DNA of 64,000 nt from Konateibacter massiliensis (GTDB lineage Bacteria; Bacillota; Clostridia; Lachnospirales; Lachnospiraceae): the NCBI RefSeq assembly GCF_900184995.1, contig NZ_LT860098.1:687001-751000 (forward strand), read 5' to 3'. Position 1 is the first letter of the stretch, and every line of letters starts with the position of its first letter. A program made the translations under genes and the position numbers. The notes below the pieces were generated by a model, which was given only the letters and a program-made list of their open reading frames with translations, had not been told where the DNA came from and ran no database searches. Below, in pieces: positions 1 to 8,469 of this stretch.

Positions 1-88
1 TTCTTTTCACCCTTGTCTTTGTTTATATTATTCTAAATTAATTTATATTATTGTAAATCCGTTTAAAACTTGCTATACTATATCTATT

Positions 89-290
89 CTACGATATCAG
101 GGTTAAAAGGTCATGCGTTTCATGCTTGCATGAAAACACATGACGTTGGGACCCGCAAAACATGAGAAAGTAGCCCGAGTAGGGCGGATTTCGAATGTTT
201 TTAGGATTGTGAGAGCACAAAGTGCGTAACAATCCGTAGGTATCAGGAGGCAAAATACTTTTTGACTCCTTCATCATTCTATTATACAAC
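89..290. repeat. Intergenic block of three hairpins
   Basis: Bases 1-329 hold no convincing gene. Between 89 and 290 there are three inverted repeats. One at about 109-146 is long and nearly perfect, with arms built around GTCATG and CATGC. One at 172-186 pairs GCCC with GGGC. One at about 201-234 pairs GGATTGT with ACAATCC and has an inner GCAC/GTGC stem. The block is bracketed by GATATCAGG and GGTATCAGG. To its left (about 22-60) an AT-rich 20-base sequence with TTTATATTATT is tandemly repeated. A 66-codon reverse frame crosses the hairpins but has no domain character. The block could be a mobile palindromic repeat or a structured RNA; I cannot tell which. Confidence 0.55.
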
Positions 291-329
291 TAATATTTGA
301 ATTTCATGTGAGAAAGAAAGGATTTTAAT

Positions 330-1271
330 ATGAACAAAATGCTGTTCCCATCCGCACCTCTGTTTCGTGACCCAATTTATGACGGTCCTACCGATCCAGT
401 CATTATCTATAACCATGAAGAAGAATGTTATTGGATGCTCTATACCCAGCGTCGCTCTACCGCTGTGAACATCGGAGTTTCCCATATCCATGGAACGCTT
501 ATCGGTGTCGCCTCCTCCAAGAACTTAGTGGATTGGGTGTACCGCGGGACGCTTCCGAATCTGGAATTTGAGCCGGGTACCAACACCTTTTGGGCACCGG
601 AAATTATATACGAAAACGGAACCTACCATATGTATGTGTCCTATGTTCCGGGCATTCCTACAAGCTGGAACTATACCCGTCACATTCTTCATTACACGGC
701 AAAAAATATGTGGGATTGGAAATTCGAGTCAAAGTTAAACCTCTCTTCCAATCGTGTCATTGATGCCTGCATTTATGAGGTGGAAAAAGGTCTGTTTAAA
801 ATGTGGTATAAGGATGAGGTACATGACAGCCACACATATAGTGCTGTGAGCCGCAATCTCTATGATTGGGAGGTTGTAGGAGCAGAAATTACCGATGTTC
901 CTCATGAGGGACCGAATGTCTTTACGTTGGACGGAAGGCATTTTATGATTACTGATTTCTGGAACGGGCTTGGTGTCTATGAGACAACCGATTTCTCCAA
1001 CTGGACACGCAGGGCGGATATTTTAAATACTGCGGGCAGCCGAAAGGATGACGGGGAGATTGCACATCACGCCGATGTCGTTGTAAATGGCAAGGGTGAT
1101 GAAGCGTTTATCTTCTACTTCGTACACCCAGACTACAATCCAAGTAATATGCCGAAAGATTTTGAGATGACTTATAAGGAAGCACGCACTGTTGTTCAGG
1201 TTGCAAGACTGACTGTCGAAGGTGATAATCTGGTTTGTAACAGGGACGAGGAATTTGAGTTAGTGTTATAA
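330..1271 (+). CDS. GH43/GH117-like five-bladed propeller glycosidase (cytoplasmic)
   Basis: A 313-residue protein of the clan GH-F type five-bladed beta-propeller. It carries the aspartate-rich blade motifs usual for this clan: DGPTDPVI near residue 18, FWAPEIIYENGTYHMYVSY near residue 88, an acidic DACIYEV blade near 145 and HEGPNVF near 192. In GH43-type enzymes an Asp near the N-terminus, a central Asp and a Glu do the catalysis; D22 and the Glu in HEGP are plausible candidates. There is no signal peptide, so it should act on imported oligosaccharides, perhaps arabinose-, xylose- or galactose-containing. The start is supported by AAAGGA eight bases upstream. It stands alone and ends in a terminator shared with metK. 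Substrate cannot be read from sequence. Confidence 0.75.
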   Translation: MNKMLFPSAPLFRDPIYDGPTDPVIIYNHEEECYWMLYTQRRSTAVNIGVSHIHGTLIGVASSKNLVDWVYRGTLPNLEFEPGTNTFWAPEIIYENGTYHMYVSYVPGIPTSWNYTRHILHYTAKNMWDWKFESKLNLSSNRVIDACIYEVEKGLFKMWYKDEVHDSHTYSAVSRNLYDWEVVGAEITDVPHEGPNVFTLDGRHFMITDFWNGLGVYETTDFSNWTRRADILNTAGSRKDDGEIAHHADVVVNGKGDEAFIFYFVHPDYNPSNMPKDFEMTYKEARTVVQVARLTVEGDNLVCNRDEEFELVL

Positions 1272-1282
1272 AAAAGCAAGAA

Positions 1283-1401
1283 AGTGTGAGCTTTGCTCGC
1301 GCCCTCGCGGGTTGCTAAGCAACAACTTCCACTCCGCGAGGTGCGCATAAATAGTTTTAATATCACAGGAAATTTCTTTGCAATTTCCTGTGATATTAAA
1401 A
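1283..1401 (+). repeat. Dispersed intergenic repeat, copy 1
   Basis: This is the best preserved copy of a repeat family found five times in the window. It begins with a GTGTGAGC.. half-hairpin, continues with a GC-rich core (CTCGCGGGTTGC, ACTTCCACTCCGCGAG, GTGCGCATAAA), and ends in a 20-base perfect inverted repeat (arms 1355-1374 and 1382-1401, loop CTTTGC). It lies between two convergent genes. The sequence shows repetition and palindromic structure; mobility or RNA function is inference. Confidence 0.8.
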
Positions 1402-1444
1402 GACTTCCTCTTACCATATTTCATGGCAGGAGGAAGTCTTTTTT
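1398..1444. terminator. Bidirectional terminator between the GH43-like gene and metK
   Basis: Arms AAAAGACTTCCTC and GAGGAAGTCTTTT form a 13-bp stem with a U-run on either strand. The hairpin sits three bases from the metK stop and can end both convergent transcripts. Confidence 0.85.
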
Positions 1445-1446
1445 AT

Positions 1447-2634
1447 TTATAGATATTTCTTTAAAACATCAACCTTGTCCAATTTCTCCCAAGGCAAATC
1501 AAGGTCATTACGTCCAAAGTGTCCGTATGCCGCAGTCTGCTTGTAGATTGGTCTTCTGAGGTCAAGCATTTTTATGATGCCTGCCGGGCGAAGGTCAAAG
1601 TTTTCTCTCACGATTTCAACAAGCTTTTCATTGGACAGCTTGCCTGTTCCAAAGGTGTCAATCATAATTGACATCGGATGAGCTACGCCGATTGCGTAAG
1701 ACAACTGAATTTCGCACTTCTCCGCAATACCGGAAGCAACAATATTTTTTGCAACATAGCGTGCTGCGTATGCTGCGGAACGGTCAACCTTTGTGCAGTC
1801 TTTTCCTGAAAATGCACCGCCGCCGTGTCTTGCATATCCGCCGTAGGTATCAACGATAATTTTACGTCCGGTCAAACCGCTGTCTCCGTTTGGTCCGCCG
1901 ATTACAAAACGTCCGGTCGGATTGATATAGTAATTTGTATTCTCGTCAACCAAGTCCTTTGGAAGAATTGGCTCAAATACATATTTCTTAATATCAGCAT
2001 GAATCTGTTCCTGTGTCACATCCTTGTCATGCTGGGTAGAAAGCACAACCGCATTCAAATGAATCGGCTTGCCGTTCTCATCATATTCCACTGATACCTG
2101 TGTCTTGCCGTCAGGTCTTAAATACTTAAGGGTACCATCCTTGCGCACCTTTGTAAGCTGAAGAGCAAGCTTATGTGCCAGTGCAATCGGATATGGCATG
2201 TATTCTTCTGTCTCATTGGAGGCAAAACCAAACATCATTCCCTGATCACCTGCACCAATCGCATCAATCTCAGATTCCGTCATTTTGTTTTCTCTTGCTT
2301 CCAAAGCCTTATCAACACCCATTGCAATGTCAGCTGATTGCTTGTCCAGTCTGATAAGTACCTCGCACTTATTTCCGTCAAAACCATATTCCAAATTGTC
2401 ATAGCCAATTTCATTTACTGTTTTTCTAACGATTGCCTCGTAATCCACGTTTGCATTTGATGATATTTCACCCATTACAAGAACAAACCCTGTGTTTGTA
2501 CACGTTTCACACGCTACACGGCTCATCGGGTCCTGCTCTAGCAATGCGTCCAGAATAGCATCTGATACCTGATCACAAATTTTATCCGGATGTCCTTCTG
2601 TAACTGATTCTGATGTAAATAATAGTTTTTCCAT
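1447..2634 (-). CDS. metK: S-adenosylmethionine synthetase (methionine adenosyltransferase)
   Basis: A 395-residue full-length MetK, the cytosolic enzyme making SAM from ATP and methionine. Family signatures are present: [16 protein letters not shown] at the N-terminus (ATP and metal site), [12 protein letters not shown] near residue 127 (active-site loop motif), and [22 protein letters not shown] near 271 (phosphate-binding P-loop-like motif). The start follows an AGGAGG site (TTAGGAGGAACT). The gene is transcribed alone behind a SAM-I riboswitch with its own attenuator, so it should be shut off when SAM is plentiful. The leader between attenuator and start codon carries a copy of the dispersed repeat, which is unusual. 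Confidence 0.98.
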   Translation of the reverse strand: MEKLLFTSESVTEGHPDKICDQVSDAILDALLEQDPMSRVACETCTNTGFVLVMGEISSNANVDYEAIVRKTVNEIGYDNLEYGFDGNKCEVLIRLDKQSADIAMGVDKALEARENKMTESEIDAIGAGDQGMMFGFASNETEEYMPYPIALAHKLALQLTKVRKDGTLKYLRPDGKTQVSVEYDENGKPIHLNAVVLSTQHDKDVTQEQIHADIKKYVFEPILPKDLVDENTNYYINPTGRFVIGGPNGDSGLTGRKIIVDTYGGYARHGGGAFSGKDCTKVDRSAAYAARYVAKNIVASGIAEKCEIQLSYAIGVAHPMSIMIDTFGTGKLSNEKLVEIVRENFDLRPAGIIKMLDLRRPIYKQTAAYGHFGRNDLDLPWEKLDKVDVLKKYL

Positions 2635-2727
2635 AGTTCCTCCTAACTGTATGCTGTTTGCATACCTGAACTGTTTAATTAGTCAGATTAAGATGCCAAA
2701 ATCGCACATTAATCTTAGTTTAAAAAA

Positions 2728-2850
2728 TGTGAGCTTTGCTCACACCTAGCGCCCAAACGGGTTGCAAAGCAACAGCTTCCGCTCCGCGGGGTGCGCATAA
2801 ATATTTTTTATATCGTAGGAAGTTTGGAAAACTTTCCTAATTGATATAAA
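2728..2850 (+). repeat. Dispersed intergenic repeat, copy 2 (in metK leader)
   Basis: Same architecture as copy 1: TGTGAGC/GCTCACA hairpin, GCGCCCAAACGGGTTGC core, CTTCCGCTCCGCGGGGTGCGCATAAA, then an imperfect terminal inverted repeat around GTAGGAA and TTTCCTA. It lies in antisense orientation inside the metK 5' untranslated region, downstream of the riboswitch attenuator. Confidence 0.75.
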
Positions 2851-2876
2851 AAAAAATCCGTTATAAACGGATTTGA
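2846..2876 (-). terminator. Riboswitch-controlled attenuator of metK
   Basis: On the minus strand AAATCCG / CGGATTT form a 7-bp hairpin (2854-2874) followed by a run of about ten T. It directly follows the SAM aptamer and is the expected intrinsic terminator of the switch. Confidence 0.85.
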
Positions 2877-2895
2877 AGTCAAATTAATCAAATCC

Positions 2896-2995
2896 CCTTA
2901 TTGTTCGACTACTCGCTCAGGTTGGCACCTTCCTTCTTAAAGAGGGGTTGCCGTGACTTCACAGATCCTTTGTATCTCCATCACTCTGAATAAGA
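2896..2995 (-). promoter_or_regulatory. SAM-I riboswitch (S box)
   Basis: Read on the minus strand it shows the S-box pattern: P1 strands CTTATT and AATAAG (2989-2994 and 2897-2902), the AGAG.GAT.GAG block, a conserved GTGAAGTCACGGCAACCC segment, and a hairpin with AAGGTGCCAACCTG. It precedes metK, the classic SAM-I target. SAM binding is known in this class to favour the terminator conformation. Confidence 0.94.
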
Positions 2996-3057
2996 GAAAA
3001 ATATTTACAATATTGAATTTTCATAACTTGAGATAGCTTTACCTACTATCCGTAATT

Positions 3058-3086
3058 AGAATACACCAAATCACATTATTCGTCAA
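3058..3086 (-). promoter_or_regulatory. metK promoter
   Basis: On the minus strand TTGACG (3081-3086) and TATTCT (3058-3063) are separated by 17 bases, about 65 bases upstream of the SAM-I aptamer. Bases 2635-3220 hold no protein gene; they contain this promoter, the riboswitch, its attenuator and repeat copy 2. Confidence 0.7.
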
Positions 3087-3139
3087 TCCTGTTTATAAAA
3101 ATATCATTAATTTTTTATGATACCATAGTACCAATCCAA

Positions 3140-3169
3140 TTGACAAGATAACCCATAATTCCTTATACT
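3140..3169 (+). promoter_or_regulatory. Promoter of the HD-GYP gene
   Basis: TTGACA (3140-3145) and TATACT (3164-3169) with an 18-base spacer, about 50 bases upstream of the coding start. Confidence 0.65.
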
Positions 3170-3220
3170 ACTATTATAAGTACAGATAGTACGAATTTTA
3201 AGATGAAGGGCGGGTTTATT

Positions 3221-4297
3221 ATGAGGCGAGTTATGATTAAGGATTTAATTCCGGGTATGATTACAGCGGAGAATATATATACCGTGAGCGGGCAATTAAT
3301 TCTTCCCGAAAATTTAAAACTTACAGATAAAATGATTATGCGACTTGAATTTTATTCCATCGACTCAATCAACATTGTGGAAGAGGAAGACGAAACAGAG
3401 GAAGAGGAGGAGACTCCAACACTGACCTACAGGGAAAAAGTGGCAATCACTCCTGAGTTTACACATTTTCGTGAATCCTTTTTTGAAAATATGGAGTATT
3501 TACAAAATTCCATGAATTTGGTTATCAATCGTATTGCACCTATTGACACCTATTCTCTGCTTATGAATACGCTGAATATCTTTTCGGGTAACTTGACCTC
3601 CATCGGCGTGTTTGACATGCTTCACAATATGCGTGAGTATGATGATGTTACCTATCATCATTCGATAAGCGTTGGAATCATGTGCAACATAATGGGTAAA
3701 TGGCTGGGATTTTCCAAAGAAGATATCGAGGTTTTGACACTTGCGGGACTTCTTCATGATGTGGGCAAGGTTATGATTCCCGATTCTATCATGCAAAAAC
3801 CAGAACGTTTAACTTTGGCAGAATATGAGATTATTAAGACTCATCCATTCCAGGGCTATAATCTTTTAAAGAATGAGGATATCGACGAAAGAATCAAAAA
3901 TGCAGCTCTGATGCATCACGAAAGATGCGACGGCAGCGGTTATCCTTCTCGCCTTACCGCAAATGAAATTGATGAGTTTGCCAAAATTGTGGCAATTGCC
4001 GATGTGTATGATGCCATGACTTCTGCGCGTGTATACCGCGGTCCTCTTTGCCCGTTTGATGTAATACACATTTTTGAGACGGAGGGACTTAGAAAATATG
4101 ATCCGAAATATCTTCTCACTTTCTTAGAGCGCATTGTAAACACTTATATGAACAATGACGTTTTATTGAACAACGGAGAAACCGGCACCATTATTATGAT
4201 TAACCAACTTTATCTGTCAAAACCAGTTGTCAAAACAACAACCGGATTCATTGATTTATCACAGGAACCTGATTTATATATTTCTAAAATCTTATAA
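3221..4297 (+). CDS. HD-GYP domain protein (putative cyclic-di-GMP phosphodiesterase)
   Basis: About 358 residues. The N-terminal 70 residues are a short unassigned domain ending in an acidic run (VEEEDETEEEEE). The HD-GYP domain occupies roughly residues 130-310, with the metal-binding LLHDVGK, the HH of ALMHHERCDGSGYPSRL (containing the GYP signature), and a downstream IADVYDAMTSARVYR helix. The family hydrolyses c-di-GMP to pGpG or GMP with a bi- or trinuclear metal centre. I chose the ATG at 3221, which follows GGGCGGG, although an in-frame ATG lies at 3203. It is soluble and monocistronic, ending at a terminator shared with murA. A GGDEF protein near 55 kb could be an opposing activity, but no link is visible. 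Confidence 0.9.
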   Translation: MRRVMIKDLIPGMITAENIYTVSGQLILPENLKLTDKMIMRLEFYSIDSINIVEEEDETEEEEETPTLTYREKVAITPEFTHFRESFFENMEYLQNSMNLVINRIAPIDTYSLLMNTLNIFSGNLTSIGVFDMLHNMREYDDVTYHHSISVGIMCNIMGKWLGFSKEDIEVLTLAGLLHDVGKVMIPDSIMQKPERLTLAEYEIIKTHPFQGYNLLKNEDIDERIKNAALMHHERCDGSGYPSRLTANEIDEFAKIVAIADVYDAMTSARVYRGPLCPFDVIHIFETEGLRKYDPKYLLTFLERIVNTYMNNDVLLNNGETGTIIMINQLYLSKPVVKTTTGFIDLSQEPDLYISKIL

Positions 4298-4300
4298 AAA

Positions 4301-4426
4301 GTGTGAGTGTTGCTCACGCTTTGCGCCCGAGCGGGTTGTGTAACAACTACATCCACTCCGCGAGGTGTGCATAAATAGTTTTTTATATGATAGGAAGTTC
4401 GACAGAATTTCCTATCATATAAAAAA
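4301..4426 (+). repeat. Dispersed intergenic repeat, copy 3
   Basis: GTGTGAGTGTTGCTCACGC hairpin, GCGCCCGAGCGGGTTGTG core, ACATCCACTCCGCGAGGTGTGCATAAA, and a terminal inverted repeat whose arms read TATATGATAGGAA and TTCCTATCATATA. It lies between the convergent HD-GYP and murA genes, as copy 1 lies between the GH43-like gene and metK. Confidence 0.8.
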
Positions 4427-4427
4427 G

Positions 4428-4462
4428 CAGCCAAGTCTCTCATTCAGAGGACTTGGCTGTTT
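4428..4462. terminator. Bidirectional terminator, HD-GYP / murA
   Basis: CAGCCAAGTC (4428-4437) and GACTTGGCTG (4450-4459) form a 10-bp stem flanked by A-rich and T-rich tails, usable from both convergent genes. Confidence 0.85.
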
Positions 4463-4475
4463 TCTTTCTCTTATC

Positions 4476-5768
4476 TCAACCGATTTTCAATTTGAACTTT
4501 CGGATGTCTTTCTCTGTCTCTACTTTTTCAATATTTCCGCCAAGGCTTCGGATTTTTTCATCAAAATCCTCATATCCGCGCTCAATATAAGTAATGTCTT
4601 CTACTGTAGTGAAGCCTTCTGCTGCAAGTCCTGCAATGACAAGCGCTGCTCCCGCTCTCAAATCCGGTGCATTTACCTGTGCTCCGGTAAATTTCTCCAC
4701 ACCATCAACGACTGCAGTATTTCCCTCTACCTTAATGGACGCTCCCATTCTGGTCAGCTCATCTACATACTTAAAACGATTCTCAAAAATACTCTCCGTA
4801 ACGATACTTGTCCCCGAGGCAAGGGCAAGTGTAACAGAAAACTGAGGCTGCATATCTGTCGGAAAGCCCGGGTAAGGAAGTGTTTTTACATGGGTATGCG
4901 TAAGCCTCTTAGATGCAACAACACGCACTGCATCGTCAAGCTCCTCAACCTCACAGCCCATCTCTACTAATTTAGCTGTAATTGCTTCCAAGTGCTTTGG
5001 AATTACCTTTTTCACGGTAACGTCGCCCTTCGTAGCCGCTGCCGCAAGCATAAAGGTTCCCGCCTCTATCTGATCCGGTATAATGGAATATTCAGTTTTA
5101 TGAAGCTTTTCAACTCCCTTGATACGGATTACATCTGTTCCCGCACCTTTGATGTTGGCTCCCATGCTGTTCAAAAAGTTTGCCACGTCTACAATATGAG
5201 GCTCTTTTGCTGCGTTTTCGAGAATGGTACTGCCTGATGCCATCGATGCCGCCATCATAATATTAATGGTTGCGCCTACTGAAACAACATCTAGATAAAT
5301 ATGGCTGCCCACCAGATTTTCCGCCTTCGTCTTAATCAGACCGTGTTCAATGGCAACCTCCGTACCAAGCGCCTTAAAGCCCTTGATATGCTGGTCAATC
5401 GGTCTGCTTCCGATATTGCATCCGCCTGGGAGTGCAACCTCTGCCTTTTTATATTTTCCAAGTAATGCTCCTATCAGATAATAGGAGGCTCTTATTTTCT
5501 TAATATATTCATTATCAATTGTTGTTCCCCTGATATTGGAGCCATTGATTTTGACTGTGTGTCTGTCAACCCTTTCCACGCTTGCTCCAATTTCCTCTAT
5601 CGCCTGCAATAACACATTAATATCCCTGACATCCGGCATATTGTCAATCAAAACTGTCTCATCTGTCATAACAGATGCCGCTAAAATAGCCAGTGCAGCG
5701 TTCTTCGCTCCACCGATTTCGACCTCTCCAACAAGTGGATTCCCGCCCTTTATAATATATTGCTCCAT
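4476..5768 (-). CDS. murA: UDP-N-acetylglucosamine 1-carboxyvinyltransferase
   Basis: A 430-residue EPSP-synthase-fold enzyme that transfers enolpyruvate from PEP to UDP-GlcNAc, the first committed step of peptidoglycan synthesis. K22 in GGAKNAALAILA, the fosfomycin-target Cys C117 in LPGGCNIGSRPIDQHIKG, the Asp in PYPGFPTDMQPQF and the RAGAALVIAGL segment are all present, so it should be active and fosfomycin-sensitive. Length matches the family. Low-GC Gram-positives often have two MurA copies, and which paralogue this is cannot be told from the window. It lies downstream of the M23 gene on the same strand with a 215-base gap holding no other gene. Confidence 0.97.
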   Translation of the reverse strand: MEQYIIKGGNPLVGEVEIGGAKNAALAILAASVMTDETVLIDNMPDVRDINVLLQAIEEIGASVERVDRHTVKINGSNIRGTTIDNEYIKKIRASYYLIGALLGKYKKAEVALPGGCNIGSRPIDQHIKGFKALGTEVAIEHGLIKTKAENLVGSHIYLDVVSVGATINIMMAASMASGSTILENAAKEPHIVDVANFLNSMGANIKGAGTDVIRIKGVEKLHKTEYSIIPDQIEAGTFMLAAAATKGDVTVKKVIPKHLEAITAKLVEMGCEVEELDDAVRVVASKRLTHTHVKTLPYPGFPTDMQPQFSVTLALASGTSIVTESIFENRFKYVDELTRMGASIKVEGNTAVVDGVEKFTGAQVNAPDLRAGAALVIAGLAAEGFTTVEDITYIERGYEDFDEKIRSLGGNIEKVETEKDIRKFKLKIG

Positions 5769-5983
5769 AATACACCTCTATTATTATATTCCAATCCGTT
5801 TTATCGATTTATCTTCCAATTCACTTATCTTTTATCTTAACGTAACTATTCGGGTCTCTTCTGTCATGTTCTTCGTACATTGTGAAATTTATTTTTCACA
5901 TTATACTATAGTACAACAAAACACGCCGTCTGGCAACCTTTTCTTGAAATTCTTATATAGAAAGTATTTGCAATATTTCAAAG

Positions 5984-7570
5984 TCAATTCAAGTAATTTA
6001 ATGGATTTACCTGACTTCCATTTACAATGATTTCAAAATGCAGATGCGGTCCCGTGCTTCTGCCTGTGTTTCCGCTTAATGCAATTTTATCTCCCTGAGA
6101 AACCTTGTCACCTGAGCTTACCAAAATTTTACTCAAATGCCCATATCTGGTCTGCAAACCGTTGGCATGCTTTATTGTAACGCAATAGCCATATCCGTTT
6201 GACCAGCCGGCACTGACAACCGTACCGTTGCTTGATGCCTTGACCGCAGTTCCGGTCGGAGTTGCCCAGTCAACACCCTCGTGCATTCTGCCCCATCGTT
6301 TTCCAAAGCCGGATGTAAATCTTCCTCCGGTAATCGGCTTGATAAAGGTCGGCGGCTCCTGTGTTCCTATTTCTATAATCTGCGGTATTGCCTCAGTAAT
6401 AATATTTTCCTTTACAATCTCACGGTCCGTTTCGGAACCGTTTCTTGAGGTAATTTTTGCCGTAACTTCACGAAAACCTGTACTTGCCTCCTGAATTACC
6501 TCCTGCTTTGTCGTATACCAATTGTCATTTTCCACATATTCAACCGGAAGCTCATACTCTTCCTCATAGGTCGTCTGCTCTGTCACGATAACTGAAAGTT
6601 CCGGTTCCGGCACAGTAACAATAATTTCGTCACCAATCTGAAGCACCGAATCCTCCTCCAAATTTTCATTCATCTCTACAATTTTTGACACAGAAGTATC
6701 ATTCTTTTCCGCCACAACCGATAAACAGTCGCCGGATATCACCTCATATATTTTATTCTGCTCTTGATCTTTTGTTACCATATTAATCGCGGCGTCCAAA
6801 TCCATGATATCTTCCGTCGGCACATAGGTTTCCACGACTTCTATTTCCTGCTCAAAACCAATATTCAGTATTCCGTCCGCAACCTCTGCCTCATCCGGGT
6901 TCTCTATATCCACGGATTCCGCCTGCTGCACATCGCTCTCTGCTGCCTGCACATCAGTTTCCATCTCGCCTGTTTCTCCCTGAGAACTTACCTCCGAAAC
7001 AGTATCTGCCTCATTTGCAGATTTGGAAATCTTATATACGCTCGGCTCCATAGCAGAAAGTTCCTGATTTTCTTCCTCCACTAAGTCAATTGAAAATTCG
7101 TTATTTTCATCATATTCATGTTTCACTGCATTCAGCAGCTCAATCACTGCCTCCTTGCTTGACAATGTAATCGAAAAATCATCAATTTTGACTGTGTATG
7201 CTTTTTGTTCTGTTTGAACAATACATTCTTTTAACTGATTGTAAACATTCTCCTCAACCTGTTCAAGCTCGTCCAACGTTCCGACAATTTTTTTATCCGG
7301 AACAATTTCGTAATTATAATCCATATAGATGATATCCTGAGACTCCGCCGCAATTCGCTTTCGTGCCTGCGCCACAAGCTCTTTTGCCATATCTTCCTTC
7401 TCAACAATCCCCTTGTCTTCCCCATTGACTACAATATGGTAAAAGCTTCCGTCTCTGTCTCCCCTGTCACTTGTCACAGGATTGATCAGAAGCATCACCA
7501 TACAGGTCGCACACGCTCCTGCAGCATAACTTATCCGTATTCTCTTTTTATATTTTGTCAGTTTCTTCAT
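5984..7570 (-). CDS. LysM-G5-M23 envelope metallopeptidase
   Basis: 528 residues. A single N-terminal membrane anchor (about residues 12-30) follows a basic KKLTKYKKRIRI start. An acidic linker of about 200 residues is followed by a LysM domain (IYEVISGDCLSVVAEK, residues about 273-320), a G5 domain (about 330-400) and a C-terminal peptidase M23 domain (about 410-528). M23 zinc ligands are visible: the His/Asp of MHEGVDWATPTGT and the H-x-H of GPHLHFEI, with the YGHL motif between. Such proteins bind and trim or remodel peptidoglycan on the outer membrane face, and some lose activity and act as hydrolase activators; here the ligands look intact. Its start overlaps the shikimate-kinase-like gene by 23 bases, so the two are probably co-translated. 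Confidence 0.92.
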   Translation of the reverse strand: MKKLTKYKKRIRISYAAGACATCMVMLLINPVTSDRGDRDGSFYHIVVNGEDKGIVEKEDMAKELVAQARKRIAAESQDIIYMDYNYEIVPDKKIVGTLDELEQVEENVYNQLKECIVQTEQKAYTVKIDDFSITLSSKEAVIELLNAVKHEYDENNEFSIDLVEEENQELSAMEPSVYKISKSANEADTVSEVSSQGETGEMETDVQAAESDVQQAESVDIENPDEAEVADGILNIGFEQEIEVVETYVPTEDIMDLDAAINMVTKDQEQNKIYEVISGDCLSVVAEKNDTSVSKIVEMNENLEEDSVLQIGDEIIVTVPEPELSVIVTEQTTYEEEYELPVEYVENDNWYTTKQEVIQEASTGFREVTAKITSRNGSETDREIVKENIITEAIPQIIEIGTQEPPTFIKPITGGRFTSGFGKRWGRMHEGVDWATPTGTAVKASSNGTVVSAGWSNGYGYCVTIKHANGLQTRYGHLSKILVSSGDKVSQGDKIALSGNTGRSTGPHLHFEIIVNGSQVNPLNYLN

Positions 7571-8063
7571 TTTGAATTGCCCCTATTATTTTTGTAATGG
7601 TGTCCTCTATTGTCAACTTCTCCTCATCAATGACAATATCTGCATACTTTTCATACAAAAGCGTTCTCTCCTCATACAGATCCTTCAAGGTCTGTCCCTC
7701 TCTCAGCACAACGCCTCTGCCTTTAATGTCCCCCAAGCGCTTCTTGAGCTTGTTATAAGACAGCTTCAAATACACTACCTTTCCTATACTCTTTAAATGC
7801 TCCATCGCTTCCTTGCCATACACGACACTTCCACCCGTGGCAATGACAGAGTGCTCTGCCTCTAATGAGGCATTAATCCGGTTTTCAATTTCAATAAAAC
7901 CATCCACGCCCTCCGTTTCAATAATTTCTCGCAAAAGTCTTTTTTCTTTCTCCTGAATTACTATATCCGAATCGACAAATCGATATCCCAAAACCTTAGC
8001 CAATATAACACCGACAGTACTCTTCCCCACTCCCGGCATCCCAATCAATATCAAATTATCCAT
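7548..8063 (-). CDS. Shikimate-kinase-like P-loop kinase with altered substrate site
   Basis: 171 residues, the size of shikimate kinase. Walker A GMPGVGKS (residues 8-15), the D31-S-D33 pair and a C-terminal ERTLLYEKYAD lid/helix motif are present. However the shikimate-binding FRxxE motif reads FIEIE (residues 56-60, Arg replaced by Ile), and the usual GGG reads GGS (77-79). In known AroK/AroL the Arg and the third Gly contact shikimate. It is not near other aro genes but precedes a cell-wall peptidase. It may be a paralogue phosphorylating another small molecule; annotation as AroK would be unsafe. The start has no strong SD, only a purine-rich GGAAGATGG. Confidence 0.75.
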   Translation of the reverse strand: MDNLILIGMPGVGKSTVGVILAKVLGYRFVDSDIVIQEKEKRLLREIIETEGVDGFIEIENRINASLEAEHSVIATGGSVVYGKEAMEHLKSIGKVVYLKLSYNKLKKRLGDIKGRGVVLREGQTLKDLYEERTLLYEKYADIVIDEEKLTIEDTITKIIGAIQNEETDKI

Positions 8064-8215
8064 CTTCCGCTTTTCCTCAACTTTCCTATCCCAAATCCAA
8101 TTATAACCAAAACAATATCGAAGTCTGAATGGTAATAAAATACTACCTCTATGTTATAAAAAATCTTCCAAAATAGCAAGGAAAATGTTACACTATTATT
8201 AACATGAGCAGTGCG

Positions 8216-8278
8216 AAAAAGAAAAAAACAAATTTACGTTGTGCTCGCACATAAGGAAATTTGTTTTTTTTCTTTTTC
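8216..8278. repeat. Long poly-purine/poly-pyrimidine hairpin
   Basis: Arms of about 21 bases (GAAAAAG..CAAATTT at 8217-8233 and AAATTTG..CTTTTTC further right) enclose a loop with GTGCTCGCAC. It could terminate leftward or rightward transcripts or be another palindromic repeat. Together with the following tandem repeat it fills the 406-base gap 8064-8469. Confidence 0.65.
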
Positions 8279-8297
8279 ATAGGGCGAAGCCCGTAAG

Positions 8298-8416
8298 CGA
8301 GATGAAGCGCAGCGTAATCGAGCTTCACTGCGGGCTAAATCCCCCACCCGACGAGATAAACGCAGTGCAATCGAGTCGTACACTCACCCGACGAGATAAG
8401 CCCCGCGCAATCGAGT
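8298..8416 (+). repeat. Short degenerate tandem repeat upstream of dinB
   Basis: Three related units share GAGAT..(C)GCAG.G.AATCGAG at about 8298-8333, 8351-8376 and 8389-8415, the last two with a 38-base period and CACCCGACGAGATAA starts. They are GC-rich relative to the surroundings. An open frame runs through them into dinB but is biased by the repeat and is not believable protein. Confidence 0.65.
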
Positions 8417-8469
8417 CCCACACCCCTCACACCCAACCAAAAATCCCAAAGAAAGGCACCCCTCAAAAA

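Noticed and set aside
89-289. 66-residue reverse ORF at the left edge
   Set aside because: It covers a block of hairpins and has no promoter, convincing SD or domain character.
4365-4970. 201-residue plus-strand ORF antisense to murA
   Set aside because: Shadow frame beginning within repeat copy 3 and a terminator.
8239-8469. 77-codon N-terminal extension of dinB
   Set aside because: It translates repeats and a hairpin; the family start and an SD lie at 8470.
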